Below, piece after piece: positions 1 to 6,746 of a stretch of 7,287 nucleotides of DNA; position 1 is the stretch's first letter, and every line of letters starts with the position of its first letter. The stretch is from the NCBI GenBank assembly GCA_019239785.1, contig JAFAZM010000164.1, positions 1 through 7,287 of the forward strand. Reading direction: 5' to 3'. Both the position numbers and the translations under genes were made by a program. This DNA comes from Sphingomonadaceae bacterium. GTDB taxonomy: Bacteria > Pseudomonadota > Alphaproteobacteria > Sphingomonadales > Sphingomonadaceae. The notes below the pieces were generated by a model, which made no database searches, was not told where the DNA came from, and saw only the letters and a list, made by a program, of their open reading frames with translations.

Positions 1-1005
1 CACGGTCCCCTGGCCGGCGCCGTATTTCTGATAGGGGAAGGCGTCGAACAGCAGCCGCACCTGCTGGCCGGGATGGGCGAAGCCGACCGCGCGCGACGGC
101 GCGTAGAGCCAGACTTCGAGCTGGCTGCCGCGCGGCACGATCGTGACCAGCGACTGGTCGGTGCGCGCGCGCTGGCCGACCTCGACGCTGATGTCGCCGA
201 CCTCGCCGCCGATCGGCGCGGTCAGCACCAGGCTGTCGGTGCGCATCAGCTGGGCGCGCTGCTCCGCAAGGGCCGCGCGCTGGGCGAGCAGCACCGAGCG
301 GCTGCGGCTCGCCTCCAGGGCGCGCTGCGACAATTGCGCCTCCGCGTTGCGCAGCGCCTCCTGCTGGGCGATCAGCCGCTCGGTGAGGGATTCCACATCG
401 GCGCGGCGGGCAAGCAGAGCGGAGCGGCTGTCCTCGACCTGGCGCTGGGTGCCGGCGCCTTCGCGGGCGAGCTGCTGCGCCCGCCGCGTCGCCGCCTCGG
501 CAAGCGGGATCTGGCCCGAGGAGATGGTGCGCTGGCGCTGCAGCGAGGCGACGGCGGCGGCGAGGCTCGCGCGCTGCTCGACCAGAGCGCGCTGCTCGGC
601 CCCGCCGATATCCGTGGCGAGATCGAGCTGGTGCGCCAGCTCCCGGTCCTGGCTGTCGATCTGGGCGACCTGGGCGTTGAGGCCGTCGATCCCCTGCGCG
701 AGCGCGAGCGTGACCAAAGGCGCGCCGGCCGGAACGATCTGGCCGTCATGGACGTGGATCTGGCGGATCTCCGCGGCGGTCGACGGATAGACGCGGGCGA
801 TGCCGGTATCGAAAGCGACGATGCCGCGCACCTGCGCGCTGGTCGCATAGCTGCCGAAGATCAGGAAGCCGACGATGATCAGTGCGATCGTGCCGAGCAA
901 AGCGGTGTAGAGCCGCGACGAGGGCGGCACCGCGGCGATCACGGTTCCCGACAAGCGATCGCGCTGCGCGTCGATAACCTCCGCTCGGAATAGCGGCTTG
1001 TTCAT
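1..1005 (-). CDS. HlyD/CvaA-type membrane fusion protein of a type I (ABC) export system, partial (C-terminus beyond window)
   Basis: Periplasmic adaptor that would link an inner-membrane ABC exporter to an outer-membrane channel. The frame is open for 335 codons from the ATG at 1005 to the window edge. Residues 1-31 are a short cytoplasmic head (MNKPLFRAEV), 32-52 a single membrane segment, about 60-105 the first half of the lipoyl-like domain, about 108-250 an Ala/Gln/Arg/Leu-rich coiled-coil hairpin, and 259-291 the second lipoyl half (LVLTAPIGGEVGDISV). A beta-barrel start with FPYQKYG at 323-329 follows. The FRxE head and the FPYQKYG-type segment resemble the CvaA branch, which works with C39-peptidase ABC transporters that export double-glycine leader peptides. 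Family members are about 390-430 residues, so roughly the last 60-100 are missing. No strong Shine-Dalgarno is seen; the ATG is chosen because the FRxE head follows it directly. It is divergent from an outer-membrane factor gene. Family is confident; the peptide cargo is inference. Confidence 0.9.
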   Translation of the reverse strand, partial: MNKPLFRAEVIDAQRDRLSGTVIAAVPPSSRLYTALLGTIALIIVGFLIFGSYATSAQVRGIVAFDTGIARVYPSTAAEIRQIHVHDGQIVPAGAPLVTLALAQGIDGLNAQVAQIDSQDRELAHQLDLATDIGGAEQRALVEQRASLAAAVASLQRQRTISSGQIPLAEAATRRAQQLAREGAGTQRQVEDSRSALLARRADVESLTERLIAQQEALRNAEAQLSQRALEASRSRSVLLAQRAALAEQRAQLMRTDSLVLTAPIGGEVGDISVEVGQRARTDQSLVTIVPRGSQLEVWLYAPSRAVGFAHPGQQVRLLFDAFPYQKYGAGQGTV

Positions 1006-1019
1006 GCGGTGAAGCGCCC

Positions 1020-1033
1020 CGTTCGATCGAACG
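1020..1033. promoter_or_regulatory. 14-bp perfect palindrome near the fusion-protein start, candidate operator
   Basis: CGTTCGATCGAACG reads identically on both strands and begins 15 bp upstream of the leftward start codon. It is uninterrupted, and a shorter 8-bp palindrome, CGCTAGCG, follows at 1039-1046. A dimeric repressor or activator site is the simplest reading. The position is also compatible with a small structure in the leader RNA. No specific regulator family is assigned. Confidence 0.45.
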
Positions 1034-1101
1034 TCCGCCGCTAGCGTGCAGAGATGAAAACCTCGTTAAGCCCTTGCAAACCATTGCTTGCGAAGCCCTA
1101 T

Positions 1102-1133
1102 GCTTAGCCAAAATTAACCGGCTTTGGCTAAGC
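1102..1133. promoter_or_regulatory. 11-bp perfect inverted repeat upstream of the outer-membrane factor gene, candidate operator or leader hairpin
   Basis: The left arm GCTTAGCCAAA (1102-1112) is matched exactly by the right arm TTTGGCTAAGC (1123-1133) across a 10-bp spacer. Arm centres are 21 bp apart, two helical turns, which suits a dimeric DNA-binding protein. The left arm overlaps the candidate -10 box TATGCT (1099-1104), a usual place for a repressor. The right arm ends 7 bp before the ATG at 1141, where a ribosome binding site would be expected and none is seen. A hairpin in the mRNA that limits translation is therefore an alternative. Confidence 0.5.
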
Positions 1134-1140
1134 GGGCGCG

Positions 1141-2556
1141 ATGATCCGCACCGCATCCATCCGCTTCCGGGCGGCGGCGAGCCTGGCCGTCCTGGCCTGC
1201 GCCGGCTGCGTCCCGCATGTCGATCTCGAAACGCCGCCGCAGGTCGTTTCCACGCAATGGAGCCGGAGCGCCCTTGGTTCGCAAGGCGGGGCGGCGCAGG
1301 CGGGCGTGCAGCAGCCGCTCTCGGCCGACCTCGGCGCGATGCTGCATTCCGCCGAGCTCAGCTTTTTGCTCGCGCGCGCCGACACGGCCAACACCGATGT
1401 CGCGATCGCCGGCACCCGCATCCGCCAGGCGCGCGCCCTGCTCCGCAACGCGCGGGGCGCAATGCTGCCTTTGATCTCCGCCTCCGCCGGGATCAGCGGA
1501 TCCCGCACCCGCCCGGCCGCCGTCGGCGCGAGCCGCGCCTTCGATTTCAGCAACGCCTTCGGCAGCCTCGATGTCGCCTTCGATCTCGACCTGTTCGGCG
1601 GCGCGCGCGCGGGGCGGGACGCCGCGCGCTCCCGGCTGCGCGCGGCCACGTTCGACCGGGAGGCGGTCAGGCTCGTCGTCCAGTCCGAGGTGGCGCGCGC
1701 CTATGTCCAGCGCGCGGCGCTCGCCGCCCGCATCGCCATCGCGCGCCGCAACGTCACCGACCAGGAGGAGCTCGAGCGGATCATCCGTGCCCGGGTCGCC
1801 GCCGGCGACGCCACCCGCGTCGACCTCGGCCTGCAGACGATCCAAGTGCGGCAGCTGCAGACCGACGCGCAGCGGCTGGACCAGGCGCTGGACCAGACCC
1901 GCACCGCGCTTGCGGTGCTCGTCGGCGAGGAGGCGCCGCGCTTCGCTTTGCCGCCGGCCGACCTGGAATCGCTGAGCCCGCCTGCGATCGCGCCGGTCCT
2001 GCCGGGCGAGCTGGTCACCCGCAGGCCCGACATACGCGCCGCCGAGGCGCGGATCGACGCCGCCGGCGGCGACGTCCGCCAGGCGCGCGCCGCCTTCTTC
2101 CCGAGCCTTTCGCTCAGCGCCGGCGGCCTGCTGCAGACCGCCAATCTCTCCAATCCGCTGACCAGCGTCGTCTCGCTCGGCGCGGGCCTGCTCGCCCCGA
2201 TCTTCAATCGCGGCCGTCTACGCGGCAACCTGGAGCTGTCGGCGGCGCAGCAGGCGGAGATGGTCGAGCTCTATCGCCGGGTGCTGCTGACCTCGCTGGC
2301 CGAGGTCGAGGACGCCCTTTCCGCGGTCGGGCGGTCCGGCGAGCGCGAGACCCTGCTGGTCGACGTCGTCCGCGAGGCGCAGCTCACCGCGCGCCTCTCG
2401 CGCATGCAATATCTGAGCGGCGATGCCGATTTGCAGCACGTGCTCGACGCCGAGCAGAGGCTGGCCGAAGCGGAGGACGCCCGCGCCGTCGCATTGCAGG
2501 AGCGGCTGGAGGCCGCGATCGACCTCTACAAGGCCCTCGGGGGTGCCGCCGTCTGA
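1141..2556 (+). CDS. NodT/TolC-family outer-membrane factor lipoprotein
   Basis: Outer-membrane exit duct for a tripartite exporter, 471 residues, a normal length for the OprM/NodT family. The N-terminus is a lipoprotein signal peptide: basic MIRTASIRFR, a short hydrophobic core, then LACAGC. Cys23 is the likelier lipidated residue, although Cys20 (VLAC) is possible. Two outer-membrane efflux repeats follow, roughly 65-255 and 265-465, with the long Ala/Arg/Gln-rich helices typical of the periplasmic barrel. LVTRRPDIRAAEARI, near 308-322, is the classic signature that opens the second repeat. The usual GPDY-like segment just after the lipid cysteine is not seen. The ATG at 1141 is the first possible start because an in-frame TAA lies at 1129-1131. 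No clear Shine-Dalgarno precedes it. Its divergent partner is a HlyD-type fusion protein, so a role in ABC-driven export is more likely than RND drug efflux, though that is context-based. Confidence 0.93.
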   Translation: MIRTASIRFRAAASLAVLACAGCVPHVDLETPPQVVSTQWSRSALGSQGGAAQAGVQQPLSADLGAMLHSAELSFLLARADTANTDVAIAGTRIRQARALLRNARGAMLPLISASAGISGSRTRPAAVGASRAFDFSNAFGSLDVAFDLDLFGGARAGRDAARSRLRAATFDREAVRLVVQSEVARAYVQRAALAARIAIARRNVTDQEELERIIRARVAAGDATRVDLGLQTIQVRQLQTDAQRLDQALDQTRTALAVLVGEEAPRFALPPADLESLSPPAIAPVLPGELVTRRPDIRAAEARIDAAGGDVRQARAAFFPSLSLSAGGLLQTANLSNPLTSVVSLGAGLLAPIFNRGRLRGNLELSAAQQAEMVELYRRVLLTSLAEVEDALSAVGRSGERETLLVDVVREAQLTARLSRMQYLSGDADLQHVLDAEQRLAEAEDARAVALQERLEAAIDLYKALGGAAV

Positions 2557-2583
2557 GGCGCGGCGCCCGTCTACCTTCTTTAG

Positions 2584-2696
2584 CCTTCCCCCTTGATGGG
2601 GGAGGGTTGGGTGGGGGTGGCGCTGGACGAAGAACGCCGCGTGGGCGGAGAGTCCACCCCACCCCAAACCCCTCCCCATCAAGGGGAGGGGCTTAA
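2584..2696. repeat. Compound palindromic intergenic repeat (two hairpin units in inverted orientation)
   Basis: The left unit is CCTTCCCCC (2584-2592), loop TTGAT, GGGGGAGGG (2598-2606), with one G-T wobble. The right unit is CCCCTCCCC (2669-2677), loop ATCAA, GGGGAGGGG (2683-2691), fully paired. The loops are reverse complements, and the flanks (GGGTGGGGGTGG near 2609-2620 against CCACCCCACCCC near 2654-2665) also match in inverted order. The whole element is thus one large inverted repeat of about 40-bp arms around a core near 2625-2651. This layout resembles REP/BIME-like elements found between genes in GC-rich bacteria. It may end transcription of the upstream gene or stabilise its 3' end. 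Confidence 0.8.
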
Positions 2697-2773
2697 AGCC
2701 GGCGCCCCCGAGTCCCTCCATTGCATCCCCAGGCGAAAGCTGCTGAGGCCCCGCTCGTGCAGAGGAGTGCAGG

Positions 2774-4735
2774 ATGAGTCTCGCCCGGTTCGTCAGCGCC
2801 CTCCTGCTCCTCCTGCTCGGCGCGGCGTCGATCGCGCGCGCGGAGCCCTACGACCCCGCCGCCTTGTTCGCGCCGCGGGACATGGGCCAGGCGGTCAATG
2901 CCTATCGCTCGGCCAACGGCCTGCCCGGCCCGGCTTACTGGCAGAATCGTGCCGATTACGAGATTCAGGCCGCGCTCGACGAGCATGGGCCGTCGCTCCG
3001 CGGCACCGAGATCATCACCTATACCAACAACAGCCCGGACCGGCTGGACCAGCTCTGGATCCAGCTCGACCAGAACATCTACCGGCCCGACAGCCGCAGC
3101 TTCTTCGCCGCCGGCCGGCCGCGCGAGGGCGCGACCCAGGGCTTCGTGCTCGACGCGGTCGAGGTCGAGAGCGGCGGGCGCTTCGTCGCCGCGGCCAATC
3201 TGGTCAGCGACACGCGGCTCAGGGTCGACCTTCCCCAGCCGCTCGCGGCCGGCGGCGGCAAGATCAGGGTACGGATCGCCTATCATTTCGCCATTCCCGG
3301 CGAGTGGGGCGGGCGGATGGCCTGGGGCAATGCGCAGGCCGGGCCGATCTACGACCTGGCGCAATGGTATCCGCGCATGGCGGTCTATGACGACATCCGC
3401 GGCTGGGACACGCTCCCCTACCTCGCCCAGGAATTCTACCTCGAATATGGCGATTTCGATTATTTTGTGACGGTCCCGAGCGACATGCTGGTCGCCGGCT
3501 CCGGCCAGCTGGTCAACGAGGCGGAGGTCCTGACCGCGGCGCAACGGCGCCGGCTCGAGCAGGCGCGGCACAGCGATGCGACGGTCATGATCCGCAGCCC
3601 GCAGGAGATCGCCGATCCCGCCTCGCGGCCGCCCACCGGCGGCACGCTCACCTGGCATTTCCACATGGCGAACACGCGCGACGTCGCGTTCAGCGCCTCG
3701 CGCGTCTTTGCCTGGGACGCAGCGCGGATCAACCTGCCGGGCGGCCGCACCTCGCTCGCCATGTCCTTCTATCCGGCCGAGAGCCAGGGCGCGGCGCGCT
3801 GGGGCCGCTCGACCGGATATATGAAGGATGCGGTCGAGAATTTCTCGCGGCGCTGGTTCCCCTATCCCTGGCCGGCGGCGATCAACGTCGCCGGGCCTGC
3901 GACCGGGATGGAATATCCGGGCATCGTCTTCGACGGCATCGACGATGCCGGCAAGGTGCTGTTCTGGATCAGCGCGCACGAGATCGGCCATGGCTGGTTC
4001 CCGATGCTGGTCGGCTTCGACGAGCGCCGCGACGCCTGGATGGACGAAGGCTTCAACACCTTCATCGACATCTACGAATCGGAAGATTTCAACCATGGCG
4101 AATATGCGCCGAAGCGCGACAGCGAGTATGCGCCGCACGGCGGCAATCCGGTCGATGAGATATTGCCGATCCTTGCCGATCCGCACGCGCCGCCGATCCT
4201 GTCGCGCGCCGACACCGTCATCGAGCGCTACCGCCATCCGGTCACCTATTTCAAATCCGCGCTCGGCCTGGTGCTGCTGCGCGAGCAGATATTGGGTCCG
4301 GAGCGCTTCGATCCGGCCTTCCGCCAATTCATCGCCGCCTGGGCCTTCCGTCACCCCAAGCCCGCCGATTTCTTCCGCGCGATGGAAAGCGCCGCCGGCG
4401 AGGACCTCTCCTGGTGGTGGCGCGGCTGGTACGACAACAATTGGCAGCTCGACCTCGCCGTCGACCGGATCGCGCCGGTCGACAACGACCCCGCCAAAGG
4501 GACGATGATCGAAATCGGCAGCCACGACCGGCTGGTGATGCCGGCGACCCTGCGCGTGATGCTCGCCGACGGCAGCCACCGCGACATCCGCCTCCCCGCC
4601 GAAAGCTGGATCCGCCAGGCCGCGACGCGGGTGTTCATCGAGCCGAGGGTGACGGTGACCAGCGCAGTGATCGATCCCGACCACCGCATTCCGGATCGGG
4701 ATCGGAGCAACGACAGCCGGGCGGCGGGGCGTTAG
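2774..4735 (+). CDS. Secreted M1-family zinc metallopeptidase (aminopeptidase-like)
   Basis: Predicted to remove N-terminal residues from peptides outside the cytoplasm, 653 residues. A Sec signal peptide (1-23) has a long leucine core and ends ARA before Glu24, the likely cleavage site. An N-terminal beta domain runs to about residue 290, followed by the thermolysin-like catalytic domain. The zinc site is complete: HEIGH at 402-406 and Glu425 exactly 18 residues after the second histidine (HExxH-18-E). The substrate N-terminus motif is G-M-E-Y at 378-381, a variant of the GxMEN motif. Tyr492 in VTYFKSA fits the catalytic tyrosine. The C-terminal part after about 545 is short, and the large helical domain of PepN-type enzymes is absent. 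The start is supported by AGAGGAG at 2761-2767, six bases before the ATG. It follows a palindromic repeat and converges on the GGT-like gene. Substrate is unknown. Confidence 0.93.
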   Translation: MSLARFVSALLLLLLGAASIARAEPYDPAALFAPRDMGQAVNAYRSANGLPGPAYWQNRADYEIQAALDEHGPSLRGTEIITYTNNSPDRLDQLWIQLDQNIYRPDSRSFFAAGRPREGATQGFVLDAVEVESGGRFVAAANLVSDTRLRVDLPQPLAAGGGKIRVRIAYHFAIPGEWGGRMAWGNAQAGPIYDLAQWYPRMAVYDDIRGWDTLPYLAQEFYLEYGDFDYFVTVPSDMLVAGSGQLVNEAEVLTAAQRRRLEQARHSDATVMIRSPQEIADPASRPPTGGTLTWHFHMANTRDVAFSASRVFAWDAARINLPGGRTSLAMSFYPAESQGAARWGRSTGYMKDAVENFSRRWFPYPWPAAINVAGPATGMEYPGIVFDGIDDAGKVLFWISAHEIGHGWFPMLVGFDERRDAWMDEGFNTFIDIYESEDFNHGEYAPKRDSEYAPHGGNPVDEILPILADPHAPPILSRADTVIERYRHPVTYFKSALGLVLLREQILGPERFDPAFRQFIAAWAFRHPKPADFFRAMESAAGEDLSWWWRGWYDNNWQLDLAVDRIAPVDNDPAKGTMIEIGSHDRLVMPATLRVMLADGSHRDIRLPAESWIRQAATRVFIEPRVTVTSAVIDPDHRIPDRDRSNDSRAAGR

Positions 4736-4779
4736 CGTCCGCCCCTCAGCTGTATCGAGACCCGGTGTCGCCCCATCCT

Positions 4780-4802
4780 CCCTCTCCCCGGCGGGGAGAG
4801 GG
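4780..4802. terminator. Bidirectional hairpin between convergent genes, terminator-like
   Basis: CCCTCTCCCC (4780-4789) pairs perfectly with GGGGAGAGGG (4793-4802) around the loop GGC. It sits in the 73-bp gap between the stop codons of the M1 peptidase (4735) and the leftward GGT-like enzyme (4809), so it could end transcription from both sides. No long T-run follows, so intrinsic termination is not certain. The right arm followed by CTTAA resembles the right hairpin unit at 2683-2696, so it may be a single copy of the same repeat family. Confidence 0.6.
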
Positions 4803-4808
4803 CTTAAC

Positions 4809-6638
4809 CTAATAAGCCAGCGCACACCCGTCCGCGCGCATCTCGCTGGCGGCGGCGTAGATGCGGTGGCCGCGGTCCATGCGGGGCTCGATACATTCGT
4901 AGCGGCCGAAGCCGCCGTCCGAGCCGCCGATCCGCCAGCCCAGGTTCGCGAGCGCGGCGCGGGTCGCGGCCGGCACACCGCTCTCGAGGCGGAGCAGGCC
5001 GGTCGGGCCGAGGTCCGGGTCGTCCTCGCCCATCGATTGGGACGAGCCTTCATGGTGCCAGCGCGGGCTGTCGCCGGCCGACTGGATGTCGAGGCCGAAA
5101 TCGACCCGGTTGAGGATGATCTGGGTCTGGCCCTGCGGCTGCATGTCGCCGCCCATCACGCCGAAGCTCAGCCACGGCTGGCCGCCGCGGGTGGCGAAGC
5201 CGGGGATGATCGTCTGGAACGGCCGCTTGCCGGGCGCGAAGACGTTGGGGTGGCCGTCCTGCAGCGAGAAGAGCTGGCCGCGGTCCTGGAACATGAAGCC
5301 GAGCCCGTCCGCGACCAGCCCGGAGCCCATCCCGCGGAAGTTGGACTGGATCATCGAGACCATCATCCCGCCCGCATCTGCGCAGCTGAAATAGGTGGTG
5401 TCGCCATGGCTCGGGGCCTGGCCGGGATGGACGTCCGGATTGAGCCGGTCGGGCCGGATCAGGGCAGCGCGCCGCGCGGCATAATCCTTCGAGATCAGCC
5501 ATTCGACGGGCACGCGCGAGAAATGCGGATCGGCGTAGAAACGGGCGCGGTCCTCATAAGCGAGGCGCTTGGCCTCAGCGGCGATGTGGATCGAGAGCGG
5601 CGACTGGAAGCCGTAGCCCTTCATGTCGAACCGCTCAATCATGTTCAGCATCTGCAGGGTGGCGATGCCCTGCGTGTTCGCGCCGAGCGCGTGGACGGTG
5701 ACGCCGCGATAGTCCGTGGCATAGGGCTCGACCCATTCGCTGTGATGGGCGGCGAGGTCCTCGCGGCGCAGCCAGCCGCCGATGCGGCGGAAATAAGCGT
5801 CGATCGTGCGGGCGATCTCGCCCTCGTAGAAAGCGTCGCGGCCGCCCTCGGCGATCATCCGGTAGGTGCGGGCGAGATCGGGGTTGCGGAAATAGCCGCC
5901 GGCGGCCGGCGGAGCGCCGTCCGGCGCCCAGGTGCGCATCGCATTCTCGCTCTCCTCGACGCCGGCGCCCGCGCGGCGGAAGGCCTCGAGATTGGCGCGA
6001 ATATAATGGGCGATGACCTCCGGCACCGCGACGCCGTTCTCGGCAAGCGCGATCGCCGGCTGGAAGAGCTCGGCCCAGCGCAGCCGACCGTAGCGCTGGT
6101 GCAAGGTCCACCAGGCGTCGACCGCGCCGGGCACCGAGACGGTGACCGCGCCGAGCTTGGGCAGGCCGCCGTTGCGGGCATGGGCGCGGGCGATGTCGAG
6201 GGTCAGCGCGCGCGGCGAGGCGCCGGAGCCGGCGAGGCCGACGACCTTATGCTGGGCCGGGTCCCACAGCATCACGAAGCAGTCGCCGCCGATGCCGCTC
6301 GAGGTCGGCTCGAGGAAGCCGAGGCAGGCATTGATCGCGACCGCCGCATCGACCGCCGAGCCGCCCTGCTTCAAGATCTCGATGCCGGCCATCGTCGCCA
6401 GCGGATGCGCGGTGCCGGCGGCGCCTGACAGGCCGTAGACGGCGCTGCGCGAGGCGAAGCTGGCGCCCACCGGCCGGTCGCCGGCATGGACGTCGTTGCG
6501 GATGAACCTCTCCTCCTTCGGCGCCCAGACTGACGGCACGGCCTCCTCCTGTGCTGCGGCGGCGGGGGCGTCGCGGCCCAGCAGGGCGCCGCCGGCCGCC
6601 GCGGCTGGCAAAGCGGCGAGGAAGGTGCGTCTGCGCAT
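4809..6638 (-). CDS. Tat-exported gamma-glutamyltransferase-family acylase/hydrolase (Ntn hydrolase)
   Basis: Self-cleaving N-terminal-nucleophile hydrolase, 609 residues. The start (MRRRTFLAALPAAAAGG) is a twin-arginine signal peptide, probably cut near residue 29, and GGGAGA sits five bases before the ATG. SSGIGGDCF at 113-121 matches the conserved GIGGGGF region of GGT. Thr414 of D-T-T-Y-F-S is the expected autocleavage site and nucleophile, giving a large chain of about 30-413 and a small chain of 414-609. The Arg of the GGT motif DFREMAP, which binds the glutamate carboxylate, is replaced: AGSGASP stands at 136-142 with Ser138 at that place. The NNQMDDF region reads FQDRGQLF (450-457), and PGGSR reads MGGDMQPQ (495-502). 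These changes fit GGT-like acylases rather than glutathione-cleaving enzymes. The open frame continues upstream to 7124, but that part overlaps crtZ and lacks a signal peptide. Fold is confident; substrate is unknown. Confidence 0.92.
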   Translation of the reverse strand: MRRRTFLAALPAAAAGGALLGRDAPAAAAQEEAVPSVWAPKEERFIRNDVHAGDRPVGASFASRSAVYGLSGAAGTAHPLATMAGIEILKQGGSAVDAAVAINACLGFLEPTSSGIGGDCFVMLWDPAQHKVVGLAGSGASPRALTLDIARAHARNGGLPKLGAVTVSVPGAVDAWWTLHQRYGRLRWAELFQPAIALAENGVAVPEVIAHYIRANLEAFRRAGAGVEESENAMRTWAPDGAPPAAGGYFRNPDLARTYRMIAEGGRDAFYEGEIARTIDAYFRRIGGWLRREDLAAHHSEWVEPYATDYRGVTVHALGANTQGIATLQMLNMIERFDMKGYGFQSPLSIHIAAEAKRLAYEDRARFYADPHFSRVPVEWLISKDYAARRAALIRPDRLNPDVHPGQAPSHGDTTYFSCADAGGMMVSMIQSNFRGMGSGLVADGLGFMFQDRGQLFSLQDGHPNVFAPGKRPFQTIIPGFATRGGQPWLSFGVMGGDMQPQGQTQIILNRVDFGLDIQSAGDSPRWHHEGSSQSMGEDDPDLGPTGLLRLESGVPAATRAALANLGWRIGGSDGGFGRYECIEPRMDRGHRIYAAASEMRADGCALAY

Positions 6639-6746
6639 GGCGATCTCCCGGATGAGCGGCGTTCTTCTATCGCCTTTCGAGGCGCGGCGAAGGGGAATCT
6701 TGGCGGACGGCTGGCGATGCGGGCCCGCACGGCCTAGAATTGCGCC
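6639..6746. promoter_or_regulatory. Divergent promoter region between the GGT-like gene and crtZ
   Basis: This 108-bp gap separates two divergent starts. Leftward, GGGAGA (complement of 6644-6649) is a good ribosome binding site for the GGT-like gene. Rightward, TAGAAT at 6735-6740 matches five of six -10 bases, and TGGCGA at 6712-6717 lies 17 bp upstream as a weak -35. The predicted transcription start falls at or next to the crtZ ATG at 6747. No Shine-Dalgarno precedes crtZ. Confidence 0.4.

Larger units (their letters stand above)
1006..1140. promoter_or_regulatory. Shared divergent control region of the export pair
   Basis: This 135-bp gap separates the start codons of the fusion protein (leftward) and the outer-membrane factor (rightward), so it should hold both promoters. 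It is more AT-rich than its neighbours between about 1051 and 1130. A weak rightward candidate is TTGCAA at 1074-1079 with TATGCT at 1099-1104; the 19-bp spacing is long. No convincing leftward -10 box is seen. Two perfect inverted repeats lie here and are listed separately. The arrangement suggests the two genes are controlled together, which is inference. Confidence 0.55.

Noticed and set aside
73..993. Rightward open frame of 306 codons opposite the fusion protein
   Set aside because: The opposite strand encodes a clear HlyD-type protein. This translation has no recognisable motif or signal peptide.
1074..2696. Rightward open frame of 540 codons overlapping the outer-membrane factor gene
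   Set aside because: Its product is an Arg/Ala/Pro/Gly-rich shadow of the NodT-type gene in another frame. It ends within the intergenic repeat and shows no domain.
2593..2721. Short proteins encoded within the palindromic repeat
   Set aside because: Translations such as PLPLMGRGLGWG are a familiar by-product of this G/C-rich repeat type and do not mark a real gene.
2693..5053. Leftward open frame of 786 codons opposite the M1 peptidase
   Set aside because: It is antisense to a gene with a signal peptide and complete zinc site. Its translation is low-complexity, Arg/Asp/Gly-rich, with no domain. GC-rich codon use explains the lack of stops.
4866..6428. Rightward open frame of 520 codons opposite the GGT-like gene
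   Set aside because: It is a mirror frame of a well-supported Ntn hydrolase and has no coherent domain.
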